Below are positions 49,287 through 57,580 of a DNA stretch of 64,000 bases, one piece after another. The stretch lies in the NCBI RefSeq assembly GCF_029094505.1, contig NZ_CP119108.1, forward strand, positions 744,001 to 808,000, in the 5' to 3' direction. The stretch's first letter is position 1. The number at the start of each line of letters is the position of its first letter. The notes below the pieces were generated by a model. The model was not told where the DNA came from, did no database searches, and saw only the letters and a list, made by a program, of their open reading frames with translations. This DNA comes from Microbacterium horticulturae. Lineage in GTDB: Bacteria; Actinomycetota; Actinomycetes; Actinomycetales; Microbacteriaceae. Both the position numbers and the translations under genes were made by a program.

Positions 49287-50546
49287 TTATGATGTGTCGC
49301 GGGCTGAGCCGTCGGCATCCCGCAACGACAGTGTGCGCAACTGCTTGTTGCTCAACAGCGCCGCGATCAGCGCGGTGATCGCGACGCCGTAGATGAGGAA
49401 CGGCACCCAGAGCGCGGTCGCCGACGCGAGCACACCGAACAGCGCCATCGTGAGCGGGCGAAGACTGTCGTCGCCGACCTTGATGATGGAGCCCATCCTT
49501 CCTAGGTAGCTGGGATCGGTGGTGCCGGCGAATGTCGCGCCGAGCAGCACGGAACCGAACCCGGCGCCGAACCCGATGACGACACCCCCGGCGATGACAA
49601 GCCAGAACGGCCCCAGCCCGATCGCGATGATCGCGATGCCCTGTGTGCTGAACGACCAGAACCCCGCGAAGGCTTCGCGGCGCGGGCGCCATTTGAGGAC
49701 GATGGCCGCGCCGACCGTGGCGCCGACTCCTGCGAAGGCACCGAAGACGCCCACGGCCTCGGCGCCCCAGCCTTCCGCCGTCGCTCGAAGGGCGACACCG
49801 ATTCCCATGGCAGGTGCCGCCGCGAGGTTCAGACTCGCGAGGGCGATGACGAGAGTACGCGTCGCCGGAACGTCGCGGAGGTGACGGAATCCGGAGAGGA
49901 TGCCACGCAGCACCGGTTCGCGCTGTGCCCGGGGCAGCGCGAACCGCGGGCGCAGCCAGATGGCGATGAAGGCGACGACCAGGGCGAACGCGACCGCATT
50001 CACCGATGCCGAGCCGGCGAGACCCACTTGCGCGACGATGACACCGCCCATGGCCGAGCCGAGCATGCCCCCGAGCCTGCTCGAGGTCTGCATCGCGGCG
50101 CCGTAGGTGGGCAGGTCAGCTCTTGTGACCATCTGGCGCGAGATAGTCGACGCGGCCGGCTCATAGAACGCGTCGCAGAGACCGAACGCGAGGGCGGCGA
50201 GCAGCAGAACGAACACGGACGGCGCGGTGAGCACGCACCAGATCGCGACGGCGACGAGCACCGCGGTGCGAACGGAGTTGAACAGCACCATGATCTTGCG
50301 GGCGTTCAGCCGATCGGCCAGCACACCGCCGAACAGCAGAGCCAGCGCGCGCGGCACGGCGCCCGCCGCGATGACGAGGCCCGCCAGAGCGGGGGTCGTC
50401 ACTTGCACCGCGGTCCACGCCAGAGCGACGGTCCAGATAGCGTCGCCGGCGTCGGCGATGCCACGCATGAGGATCCACGCGTGAGCGAGACGGTCCCGCC
50501 GAAACGGCGGAGGCTCCCTCAGCTGCTCGAGATCGGGCGACGACAC
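49287..50546 (-). CDS. MFS transporter
   Basis: A 419-residue transporter of the MFS_3/enterobactin-exporter-like group with about twelve helices. Landmarks are DAIWTVALAWTAVQVT, FGGVLADRLNARKIMVLFNS (loop 2-3), YEPAASTISRQMV and the later ATFAGTTDPSYLGRMGSI. Substrate unknown. Its promoter-proximal GTG lies 6 bp after TAGCAT. It ends on the minus strand, facing tRNA-Tyr. Confidence 0.88.
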   Translation of the reverse strand: MSSPDLEQLREPPPFRRDRLAHAWILMRGIADAGDAIWTVALAWTAVQVTTPALAGLVIAAGAVPRALALLFGGVLADRLNARKIMVLFNSVRTAVLVAVAIWCVLTAPSVFVLLLAALAFGLCDAFYEPAASTISRQMVTRADLPTYGAAMQTSSRLGGMLGSAMGGVIVAQVGLAGSASVNAVAFALVVAFIAIWLRPRFALPRAQREPVLRGILSGFRHLRDVPATRTLVIALASLNLAAAPAMGIGVALRATAEGWGAEAVGVFGAFAGVGATVGAAIVLKWRPRREAFAGFWSFSTQGIAIIAIGLGPFWLVIAGGVVIGFGAGFGSVLLGATFAGTTDPSYLGRMGSIIKVGDDSLRPLTMALFGVLASATALWVPFLIYGVAITALIAALLSNKQLRTLSLRDADGSARDTS

Positions 50547-50552
50547 CCGCTC

Positions 50553-50558
50553 ATGCTA
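50553..50558 (-). promoter_or_regulatory. Leaderless-type -10 element of the MFS gene
   Basis: TAGCAT on the minus strand, 6 bp before the GTG at 50546. Confidence 0.45.
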
Positions 50559-50566
50559 GACCGGGC

Positions 50567-50920
50567 TCAGTCCACCGCGATGCTCTGCTCATCGTTCAGG
50601 TCGTCCCGCTCGACGGAGGGGCCAGGCGCCGGCTCGGGCACGAGCCGCAGACCGCTCACAGCGTTCGCGGCGATGGCCAGAACTTCGAGCCAGTCGCGAT
50701 TGATCCGCGGCGTCCTGCTGCCGTGGTACTTGAAGACGATCGATGAGCTCTGGTTGATCCAGATCGTCGTCCTCCCATCGCCGGTGGAGGGGTCGTCACG
50801 CCAGCTGAAGGCGAACGGTTCGCGGCGACGCAGCTTGTCTGCGATCACGATCTGCAGATGCGCGAGCGCGCGGTCATCGATATCGACGGCGACATGGCCG
50901 TCATAACTCAGTCGTCCCAT
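50567..50920 (-). CDS. DUF7882 family protein
   Basis: A 117-residue protein beginning MGRLSYDGHVAVDIDDRALA, followed by HLQIVIADKLRRREPFAFSW. I recognise this as the small family common in Microbacteriaceae now called DUF7882, sometimes mislabelled as DNA ligase. It shows no catalytic motif. Its start lies inside the 3' end of the response-regulator gene (13-bp overlap), so the two are translationally coupled. A link to the regulator's signal is likely but unknown. Confidence 0.75.
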   Translation of the reverse strand: MGRLSYDGHVAVDIDDRALAHLQIVIADKLRRREPFAFSWRDDPSTGDGRTTIWINQSSSIVFKYHGSRTPRINRDWLEVLAIAANAVSGLRLVPEPAPGPSVERDDLNDEQSIAVD

Positions 50921-51576
50921 TCGCCTTCGCTGTTCCTCTTGCGGACCGTTGACGGGCGAAAGCCGTGGTCGATACCCCACAGCACCGCGTTCGCCCGGTT
51001 GGTGACGCCGATGCGGCGATAGCAGGTGCGTATGTGCGTCTTGACCGAGTTGATCGACAGATACATCCGCTCGGCGATCTGATCGTTCGAAAGACCCTGG
51101 GTGATGAGCGCGAGTACTTCGCTTTCGCGCAGGGTGAGCCCTTCCTCGCGGCCCGGCCAATCGTTCCCGATCGGGGTGGCAAAACGGTGCGAATGCGCAT
51201 CCTCGGGCTGCCGTCCGGTGTGTACCGCGATCAGCGCTTCGACGAGCTGCGCTGCGGGCAACTCTTTCGAGAGATACGCATTCGCACCGTTGTCGTGCGA
51301 AGCCTCCACCAATTCTTGGTCGAGGTTCCAGCTGTAGATCGCCACGAGCCGCACATGTCCGTCGCGCACAAGGCCGTGGATGTCGGCCTGATTTCCCGGC
51401 AGGGCTCCGAACGTGTCGTAGAGCGCGATGTCCACGGACGCTGAGGGCGTCCTGTTCGCGTCCAATTCGACCACTTCAACGAGGTCGCTGTAGCTGCGGA
51501 GCATCGCCGCCACCCCCTCGACGACGACCTGATAGTCGTTGACGACAGCGACCCGGATTCGTCCCACTTTTGTCAC
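50908..51576 (-). CDS. LuxR-family response regulator
   Basis: A 222-residue two-domain protein. The receiver domain (about 1-120) has N-D at residues 14-15 where two acidic residues are usual, a probable phospho-acceptor in DIALYDTFGAL (about residue 57) and the conserved Lys in AYLSKELPAA. The C-terminal LuxR HTH has LTLRESEVLALITQGLSNDQ and a second helix SINSVKTHIRTCYRRIGVTN. No sensor kinase is adjacent, so it is an orphan regulator. The GTG at 51576 is the most upstream sensible start. Confidence 0.88.
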   Translation of the reverse strand: MTKVGRIRVAVVNDYQVVVEGVAAMLRSYSDLVEVVELDANRTPSASVDIALYDTFGALPGNQADIHGLVRDGHVRLVAIYSWNLDQELVEASHDNGANAYLSKELPAAQLVEALIAVHTGRQPEDAHSHRFATPIGNDWPGREEGLTLRESEVLALITQGLSNDQIAERMYLSINSVKTHIRTCYRRIGVTNRANAVLWGIDHGFRPSTVRKRNSEGEWDD

Positions 51577-51624
51577 ATTAGCCTCAAGAGTCTCACCCTT
51601 CGGGGTGAAGATCGTTGCGTGCGT

Positions 51625-51840
51625 TCACGGTGCGGTGCCGTTCGCGCTCACCGGTTGCGCGGCCGGCTCGTCGGGCCGTTGGCGACGGCGGCGCAGCTCG
51701 GCCATCAGCATCCGTTCCCGCGACCTCAATCGCAGGCAGTCCTCCCGGTCGCGCCCCCGTTCGACCTTCTGGAGTTCGATCAGCAGCTCGCGGATCGTCG
51801 CGGTCTCCGGTGTGAACGTTGCCCGTGGGTGCTCGTCCAT
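51625..51840 (-). CDS. Hypothetical small charged protein
   Basis: A 71-residue protein with no family I recognise. Its middle (IRELLIELQKVERGRDREDC, then LRLRSRERMLMAELRRRR) is strongly helical and basic, suggesting a coiled coil. The tail is Pro/Ala-rich. It lies 48 bp upstream of the response-regulator gene on the same strand. An acceptable GAGGCAGGG precedes the ATG by about 6 bp. It may be a real leader gene of that operon. Confidence 0.5.
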   Translation of the reverse strand: MDEHPRATFTPETATIRELLIELQKVERGRDREDCLRLRSRERMLMAELRRRRQRPDEPAAQPVSANGTAP

Positions 51841-51978
51841 GAGCCCTGCCTCTCGTCACGGGAGTCCGGAAGATCCGCTCGATGGAGCCGTCTGCCGGAG
51901 AGCATTCACGCTGACGCGGAAGCGCATTCTCCCCCTCGGCTCAGCATGACACTCCTGTGATACCTCGGGGGCCGAATG

Positions 51979-52007
51979 CCGGTCTTTCACCCCCAGGGGT
52001 GGACCGG
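51979..52007. repeat. Hairpin in the divergent promoter region at 52 kb
   Basis: CCGGTC and GACCGG flank an inner palindrome CACCCCCAGGGGTG, giving a 12-bp interrupted stem. It lies in the 269-bp gap between two divergent genes (51841-52109), where a terminator is not expected, so an operator or RNA leader structure is possible. Nothing else in this gap stands out. Confidence 0.5.
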
Positions 52008-52109
52008 CGGCGGACGCCTTCTCCACAGAACCGCGGCATCCCCTCTCATCTTGTCGGCGGTCCGTGTCAGGATGGGGGCGCGGGGATGCCCGCTGACGAG
52101 AGGACTGCC

Positions 52110-53117
52110 ATGACCGCGCCACAGGTGACGCCTCCTGACACTGCGACGTCGAACTCGAAGCTGCTGCGTGCCGCCATCTGGGTGGCGATCGGCGCACTGA
52201 TCGCGGCGGCGATCGTGTGCGTGATCATGGTGCTGCTCGGGTCCGCGAACGGCATCGTCGGTCGCGCATTCCTCACGATCCTGCTCATGGTGGCGTTCTC
52301 GGGGGTCGCGCTGCTCGACACCTATCTCGCGCCGCGTCGGCCGGTCTGGTTCGCCTTGACGAGCATGGTCGTGTGGGTCGTGACGCTGCTGATCGGCGCG
52401 ATCATGATCTGGCTGCCGTTCCGCAGTTTCTTCGAAGACCAGTACGGCGGGGGAGCGGGCCGATTCCTCGCCTTCCTGCTCATCGTGCTGATCCTGCAGC
52501 TGGGCGTGCTGCACGTGCGCCTCTATGTGAAGGCGTGGCACCGCCACCGTGCGACCTTCACCAACATCGTCGCGTGGGTGACGATCGTGCTGGTCGCGCT
52601 GCTGGCTCTCGCGCTCGTGTTCCCGCTCATGCTGCGCGAGTGGGTGCGCTTCTACGACATCTATTGGCGTCTGACGGTCGCCATCGCGATCCTGGCCGCG
52701 GTGGGCACGGCGCTCGTACCGCTCGTGAATGCACTGCTCGCTCCGCATCGTGGCGCTGCGCACCCGACCGCGCCGCAAGGCTGGCCCACGTACGCCGATG
52801 GGTTCACACCCCTCCCGGTGCTGCCCGACGGCCAGCCCGACTGGAACGCCTATTACACCGGGTATCCGACCCAGGTATATCAGGGGGTGGATGCCGCGGC
52901 CGCCGCGCCCGCGCCGGCATGGCCCGCTCCCGAGCAGGCGCCCGCCATCGCGCCTGAGCCGGTCGCTCAGCCGTACGCCGATCCGTACGGTGCGCCGGCC
53001 TCTCCCGACTGGCCGGCTCCCACGCCTCCTTCCGTACAGCCTCCGGTCGCGCAGCCGCCCGCAGCTCCGGGTTACGAGGGCTTCCCGCCTCCGCCGCCGC
53101 TGCCGGGTCAGCGCTGA
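52110..53117 (+). CDS. Membrane protein with proline-rich C-terminal tail, unknown
   Basis: A 335-residue protein. About six helices span residues 20-210 (AAIWVAIGALIAAAIVCVIM is the first). The last 100 residues are disordered and rich in Pro, Ala, Tyr and Gln, ending PPPPPLPGQR, a layout common in actinobacterial membrane proteins of unknown role. Paired histidine/arginine residues between helices (WHRHR) are notable. GAGAGGACTGCC precedes the ATG at 52110. Confidence 0.7.
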   Translation: MTAPQVTPPDTATSNSKLLRAAIWVAIGALIAAAIVCVIMVLLGSANGIVGRAFLTILLMVAFSGVALLDTYLAPRRPVWFALTSMVVWVVTLLIGAIMIWLPFRSFFEDQYGGGAGRFLAFLLIVLILQLGVLHVRLYVKAWHRHRATFTNIVAWVTIVLVALLALALVFPLMLREWVRFYDIYWRLTVAIAILAAVGTALVPLVNALLAPHRGAAHPTAPQGWPTYADGFTPLPVLPDGQPDWNAYYTGYPTQVYQGVDAAAAAPAPAWPAPEQAPAIAPEPVAQPYADPYGAPASPDWPAPTPPSVQPPVAQPPAAPGYEGFPPPPPLPGQR

Positions 53118-53136
53118 TCGTCGCCGCTACAAGACG

Positions 53137-53142
53137 TACCGT
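53137..53142 (+). promoter_or_regulatory. Leaderless-type -10 element of the IMPase-like gene
   Basis: TACCGT lies 6 bp before the ATG at 53149; the spacer GGAGAG could also serve as a ribosome binding site. Confidence 0.35.
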
Positions 53143-53148
53143 GGAGAG

Positions 53149-53970
53149 ATGACCGCCGCCGAGACTCCCTCCGACCTCGAACAGCTCGCCAGAGACATCG
53201 CACGCGAGGCCGGTGCCCTCGCGCATCGTCGGCGTGAAGAAGGTGTGCAGATCGCCGCCACGAAGTCGACACTCGCCGACATCGTCACGGCGGCCGATCG
53301 TGAGGTCGAGGCGCTCATCCGGGAGCGCTTGGCACAGAAGCGGCCCGACGACGGCTTCTTCGGCGAGGAATCGGGAGCCGAACAGGGCACCTCGCCGATC
53401 ACCTGGGTGGTGGATCCGATCGACGGAACGGTGAACTATGCCTACGGCATCCCGTCGTACGCCGTGAGCATCGCCGCGGTCGAGGGTGAGCCCGACCCGA
53501 CCCGCTGGCGTGCGCTCGCCGGTGCCGTGTACGCACCCGCTCTCGGTGAGCTCTTCTCCGCAGCGGCCGGGGGCGGTGCATGGCTGCAGGCAGGCGACGC
53601 CGACGCTCACCGGCTCGCCGTGCGCGAGCATGCGCCCGACGCGGGAGCTCTCCTGGCGACCGGGTTCGGCTACGACCCGGCCACGCACGTCGGCGACCTG
53701 GCCAGGCTCGAGCGGGTCATGCCCCTGGCCCGTGACATCCGCCGCATCGGCTCAGCCGCCCTCGACCTCTGCTACGTCGCGGCCGGCCGGCTCGACGGCT
53801 ATTTCGAACGGGGTCTGAACCCCTGGGACCACGCCGCCGGCGCGCTCGTGGTCGAAGAGGCCGGCGGTCGTGTGGGCGGCCTGCCGGGCGGGCGACCCGG
53901 CACCCCGCTGACGATCGCCGCCGGCGCGGAACTGTTCGTAAGACTCGACGAGGCCATCGACGGACGCTGA
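53149..53970 (+). CDS. Inositol monophosphatase family protein
   Basis: A 273-residue Mg-dependent phosphatase of the IMPase fold. Metal-binding motifs are FFGEESG (Glu near residue 67), WVVDPIDGTVNYAYG (DPIDGT) and the late NPWDHAAGALVVEEAGG with the third Asp. This fits histidinol-phosphatase or inositol-monophosphatase relatives equally well; the substrate cannot be decided here. An M23 peptidase gene follows after a 150-bp structured gap. Confidence 0.9.
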   Translation: MTAAETPSDLEQLARDIAREAGALAHRRREEGVQIAATKSTLADIVTAADREVEALIRERLAQKRPDDGFFGEESGAEQGTSPITWVVDPIDGTVNYAYGIPSYAVSIAAVEGEPDPTRWRALAGAVYAPALGELFSAAAGGGAWLQAGDADAHRLAVREHAPDAGALLATGFGYDPATHVGDLARLERVMPLARDIRRIGSAALDLCYVAAGRLDGYFERGLNPWDHAAGALVVEEAGGRVGGLPGGRPGTPLTIAAGAELFVRLDEAIDGR

Positions 53971-54033
53971 CGATATATCAGCCGCCGTGCATGGCATTTT
54001 CAGATTCGTCGGGGTAGTGTTTACCCATTCGTT

Positions 54034-54068
54034 ATCTTCGTCCCCCGAACGGCGAAGATGATCATCTT
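54034..54068 (+). promoter_or_regulatory. Overlapping inverted repeats upstream of the M23 peptidase gene
   Basis: AAGATGATCATCTT (54055-54068) is a perfect 14-bp palindrome. Part of it, CGAAGAT (54053-54059), can instead pair with ATCTTCG at 54034-54040, so the two hairpins exclude each other. They lie 70-110 bp before the gene and may be an operator or a leader switch. Confidence 0.45.
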
Positions 54069-54139
54069 TCTACGACCGTCTGTTGCCCCCCAGCGACCTG
54101 ACCCGAGAGATCGCCTCCCCGTTGTCTTCTGACGCCCCT

Positions 54140-55552
54140 ATGGCTGAGCCCGCGCGCTCGCGACGCTCCGCCCGTACCGCACCTACGCCTGTTCAGGCGT
54201 CGGCGGATGCGCAGATCAGCAGGTCTGAACTGCGTCGTCGTGTGACGGCGCCGGTCGAGCGTCCCTCGGTCATCTGGGGAGAGAAGAAGGATGCCGCGAC
54301 TCCGGCGCCTACGCCTGTGAAGCCGGATGCTGCGGTCGCCGTGCCGGCACCCGTGACCGAACCCGTGCGGGCGGTCGAGGCTCCGGCCTCCTCCGAATCG
54401 CAGGTGCCCCTCACGCGCCGTGCGCGTCGCCTGGCCACCGGTCAGACCCCCATCATCCCGTCGACGCCCCCGGAAGCCGTCTCGACGGCCGCGATCGCCC
54501 TCCCCGCCACGGCGTCGTTCTCGGTGCCGGCGCCCGCGTCGAAGCCGCAGTCTGAGCCCGAGGCCGCGCCGCAGCGGGCACCCGAGCCCGCGGCATCCAC
54601 TTCCGTTCCGGAGCCCGAGCCCGCGGCATCCACCCCCGTCGAATCCGTCGACGAGTTCGAGGCCGCCGCGCGGCTGTTCTCGTTCACCGGTGAGACGCCC
54701 GTGCAGCGCGACGAGAACGAGTTCGTCGCCGAGCGAGTGGTCGAGGATGAGCCCGAGAAGACGGCTCCAGCTTCCAAGAAGAAGCACAAGGCCCCCCGCA
54801 GGCGTGCCACGACACGCACCTCGCTCAAGCGCATGGCGACCGCATCCGCCACGCTCGGTGCGATCGTCGCGGTCGGTCTGCTCGCCGTCGGCACGACGAT
54901 GCCCGCTGAAGCGGTCGCCGCAGTCGACCAGCAGCTGACCGGGGTCGCACCCAACCAGCAGGCGGGGGATGTCACGGCGTCCAGCGACGACGAGATTCAG
55001 GCGTATGTTGCGCCGGGTGATGCCCAGCCGGTGGCCGGCGAACTCGACCGCACCAGCAACTACAGCACCGCGACGCTCGTCGAGATGGCCGGGACCACAG
55101 GCATCTCGAATGCCTCGAGCGCGGTGTTCACGAACAACCCGTTGTGCGATGTGCAGTGGCCGTTCGCGGTGGGCGTGTCGATCTCATACGGGTTCGGTCC
55201 GCGTCCGGGCGAGTTCCACGAGGGTGTTGACTTCACTCCCGGCAACGGCGCTCACGTGCAGGCGATCGCCGACGGCACAGTCCGGGTGGCTCAAGAGGGT
55301 TACCAGGGCTATGGGGTCGCGGTCATCATCGACCACGTGATCGACGGGCAGCACGTCGCGAGCCTGTACGGCCACATGCAGTACGGGTCGCTGCAGGTGC
55401 ACGCCGGCGAGAAGGTCAAGGTCGGCCAGTACATCGGCCGTACCGGCAACACCGGGTACTCGTTCGGCGCGCACACGCACGTCGAGATCCGTCAGAACGG
55501 CGTGACGCCGATCGACCCGCTGCCGTGGCTGCGGGCGCACAACAAGTGCTGA
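54140..55552 (+). CDS. M23 family metallopeptidase (peptidoglycan hydrolase)
   Basis: A probable cell-wall endopeptidase of about 470 residues. A long Ala/Pro/Ser/Glu-rich N-terminus of 220 residues is followed by a membrane segment LGAIVAVGLLAVGTTMPAEA, so the N-terminus is cytoplasmic. The C-terminal M23 domain has the zinc ligands in EFHEGVDFTPG (His, Asp) and AHTHVEI (His), plus the catalytic His in LYGHMQYG. All are intact, so it should be active. The start is uncertain: ATG 54140, or upstream TTG at 54122 or 54083. Confidence 0.88.
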   Translation: MAEPARSRRSARTAPTPVQASADAQISRSELRRRVTAPVERPSVIWGEKKDAATPAPTPVKPDAAVAVPAPVTEPVRAVEAPASSESQVPLTRRARRLATGQTPIIPSTPPEAVSTAAIALPATASFSVPAPASKPQSEPEAAPQRAPEPAASTSVPEPEPAASTPVESVDEFEAAARLFSFTGETPVQRDENEFVAERVVEDEPEKTAPASKKKHKAPRRRATTRTSLKRMATASATLGAIVAVGLLAVGTTMPAEAVAAVDQQLTGVAPNQQAGDVTASSDDEIQAYVAPGDAQPVAGELDRTSNYSTATLVEMAGTTGISNASSAVFTNNPLCDVQWPFAVGVSISYGFGPRPGEFHEGVDFTPGNGAHVQAIADGTVRVAQEGYQGYGVAVIIDHVIDGQHVASLYGHMQYGSLQVHAGEKVKVGQYIGRTGNTGYSFGAHTHVEIRQNGVTPIDPLPWLRAHNKC

Positions 55553-55605
55553 CCACGGTGCGTCACGGACGCGGTGCTCGGTTCGGTAATCGCGCGTTGC
55601 TCTGA

Positions 55606-55611
55606 TATTCT
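55606..55611 (+). promoter_or_regulatory. Probable -10 element of the tRNA-Thr/tRNA-Met unit
   Basis: TATTCT lies 28 bp before the mature tRNA-Thr end and stands out as AT-rich. The -35 region, TTCGGT at 55582, is a weak match. Confidence 0.4.
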
Positions 55612-55638
55612 TTTCTGGTTGCCCGCAGTGACGGGAAC

Positions 55639-55710
55639 GCCCCGATAGCTCAGTGGCAGAGCACTTCCATGGTAAGGAAGGGGTCGTCAGTTCAATCCTG
55701 ACTCGGGGCT
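55639..55710 (+). tRNA. tRNA-Thr (GGT)
   Basis: Acceptor GCCCCGA pairs with TCGGGGC, D arm TAGCTCAGTGGCAGAGCA, anticodon stem-loop CTTCC-ATGGTAA-GGAAG with GGT at 55671-55673, and T arm GTCAGTTCAATCCTGAC. The discriminator is T and CCA is not encoded. Confidence 0.96.
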
Positions 55711-55744
55711 CGCACGCATCACGGTTTCGATCGGGATGCCTCGC

Positions 55745-55818
55745 GGCAGGGTAGCTCAGTTGGTGAGAGCGCACGACTCATAATCGTGAGGTCGCGGGTT
55801 CAAGCCCCGCTCCTGCTA
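55745..55818 (+). tRNA. tRNA-Met (CAT), elongator type
   Basis: Anticodon loop CTCATAA with CAT at 55779-55781, T arm GCGGGTTCAAGCCCCGC, acceptor GGCAGGG pairing with TCCTGCT with G-T pairs at both ends, and discriminator A. The G1-T72 pair and lack of the three G-C anticodon-stem pairs point to elongator Met rather than initiator. Confidence 0.93.
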
Positions 55819-55824
55819 CAGATC

Positions 55825-55850
55825 AAAACCCCCGGATTTCCGGGGGTTTT
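55825..55850 (+). terminator. Terminator of the tRNA unit
   Basis: A perfect 11-bp stem AAAACCCCCGG/CCGGGGGTTTT around ATTT, followed by GTCGTCT. It is the clearest intrinsic terminator of the window. Confidence 0.9.
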
Positions 55851-56221
55851 GTCGTCTGTGTTCTGGGTTCCATCTGCCACCCGCAGCGGCTTGTGTTTGG
55901 AAGGCTCGCCCTCGAGAGGGGGACTCTCGGGCGACACCGTAGGACAGCTCCCCTGCGGTTCTTCGCGCATCGGCTTGTCTCTGCTGCGGCCTACTCGTGC
56001 AGGCTCGAGAGCTCGGACTCGCTTGATACGCACTGGCCGCGCTACGACGCCGGTGTGCAGCGCACCTCGGTTGAAACTCATGGGCACGAGTCGGGCGACC
56101 GCGGCAGCCGCCCCGTCGCAGCAGGTTTCGCGGCGTGAACGGCTCTTCAAGCGACATTATCCCCGAGCTAAAATGAGTGTTTCCTCCTTCAAGTGTCGTA
56201 GATAAGTGCTAATCTAGATGT
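55851..56221. other. 371-bp region without a gene
   Basis: No credible coding frame. It contains an interrupted hairpin near 55906-55934 (TCGCCC and GAGAG pairing with CTCTC and GGGCGA) and an AT-richer end with TAGAT and ATCTA arms just before the DUF222 gene, probably its promoter. It may be a remnant of tRNA-adjacent DNA turnover. Confidence 0.5.
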
Positions 56222-57532
56222 ATGGATGAAGAGGCGGTGTTCCCGGAGGAACCGGTCGAGCGTGCCGATGACCTCTTCGTGTTGCGGAGCATGTTCGAGT
56301 CGGCCGAGGCTGACCAGTATGAGGCGAACCGGGCTGCGGCGCGGCGGGCGGAGCAGCTCGCTGACATCCTCGATTTCGCGGCCTCGAATTGGGGTCTGTA
56401 TGTGGATCGGCCGATGAAGGCGGGCTCTGCCGGGTCGGTGGAGGAGTGGGCGGAGCGGTGCGCGGCGATCGAGGCCGGGTCGCGGATGTGCCTGTCTGAG
56501 ACTGAGGTGCATCGTCTGGCGGGCGCGGCCCGGGCGGGGCGACGGCAGTTGCCGGGCTTGTGGCATCTGGTCCACGAGGGGTTTGCCACCCCCAGGCATG
56601 TGGAAGCCGCCGCAGGCCACCTGTCGGGCATCGCCGGCAATCGTGAGTTGCTCGCCCGGTACGACCAGGCGCTGGCTGAGCTGGCGGTGACGGTGAGTAT
56701 CGGGGTGTTCCGACGCAAGGCGAAAGAGATCGCACACCTGCTCACAGGGGCGACCGCCGCGCAGAAGCATGCGCAGGCGCTGACCGCCCGCAAGGTCGTG
56801 GTCACCGATCTCGCCGATGACATGTCGTGGTTGTCGATCCTGATGCCCACCCGGCGGGCGCGGGCGGTCTTCCGCCGGGCGACCTCGAGTGCGAAGCACC
56901 TCGCCAAGAACAAGCGCGAAGACCGCACCCGCCACCAGTTGCGTGCTGACCTGTGTGCGGACTGGCTGGAGGGCAAGAACACCGACCAGGCGGTGGTCAC
57001 GAAGGTGTTCGTCACCATCCCCCTGGACCGGCTCGCACCCGGCGCCCGGGCATCGGTACGCGACCACGTCCCCGGCCGGAAAGGGCTGAACCTGAACCGG
57101 GAAGCCCTGATCCCCGGTGAGGGCCCCATCGATGACGCGACCGCCCGGCAGATCCTCCTGGACGAGGGCGCGTTCACCCGGGTGGTTACTGACCCGGTCA
57201 CCGGGGTGATCCTGGACATGGACCGCCGTTCCCGCAGGGCGACGCCCGCGCAACGGGCCTGGCTGGCGTTATGGCACGGCACGTGTGTGCGAGATGGATG
57301 CGACCGGCTCGCCCTCGATGCCGACATCGACCACTGGTGCCAGTACCACGGGCCCAGCCGAGGCCCCACGAACATCGCGAACCTCGAACCGGAGTGCGAC
57401 CCTGACCATTCGATCAAAGACGTCACCAAGATCAAACATCGACGCCGAGCAGACCAGAGCATTCAACTCGAGTTCCCCACCGGACACCGCACCAGACCCA
57501 CCCCCGAACTACCCGACGACCCACCATTCTGA
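56222..57532 (+). CDS. DUF222/HNH endonuclease family protein
   Basis: A 436-residue protein. Residues about 30-320 form the DUF222 region (13E12-repeat type), and the C-terminal HNH nuclease is CVRDGCDRLALDADIDHWCQ, then HGPSRGPTNIANLEP and CDPDHSIKD, with both zinc cysteine pairs and the HNH histidines visible. Such proteins occur in many copies in actinobacteria and are suspected to be mobile or repair-linked; no target is known. Codon choice shows more GGG/CCC runs than its neighbours. It lies just past two tRNA genes, a usual landing site. Confidence 0.9.
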   Translation: MDEEAVFPEEPVERADDLFVLRSMFESAEADQYEANRAAARRAEQLADILDFAASNWGLYVDRPMKAGSAGSVEEWAERCAAIEAGSRMCLSETEVHRLAGAARAGRRQLPGLWHLVHEGFATPRHVEAAAGHLSGIAGNRELLARYDQALAELAVTVSIGVFRRKAKEIAHLLTGATAAQKHAQALTARKVVVTDLADDMSWLSILMPTRRARAVFRRATSSAKHLAKNKREDRTRHQLRADLCADWLEGKNTDQAVVTKVFVTIPLDRLAPGARASVRDHVPGRKGLNLNREALIPGEGPIDDATARQILLDEGAFTRVVTDPVTGVILDMDRRSRRATPAQRAWLALWHGTCVRDGCDRLALDADIDHWCQYHGPSRGPTNIANLEPECDPDHSIKDVTKIKHRRRADQSIQLEFPTGHRTRPTPELPDDPPF

Positions 57533-57580
57533 GCGGCGCCCACGCGGTTCACTCGTGCGCGGCGACTGCCGTCATGATGT

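Noticed and set aside
53971..54121. Cyclic di-AMP (ydaO-type) riboswitch before the M23 peptidase gene
   Set aside because: The gap is short and the conserved riboswitch core could not be found; only simple hairpins are visible.
55786..56205. 139-codon frame starting inside tRNA-Met
   Set aside because: It begins within an RNA gene, passes through a terminator and has no plausible product.
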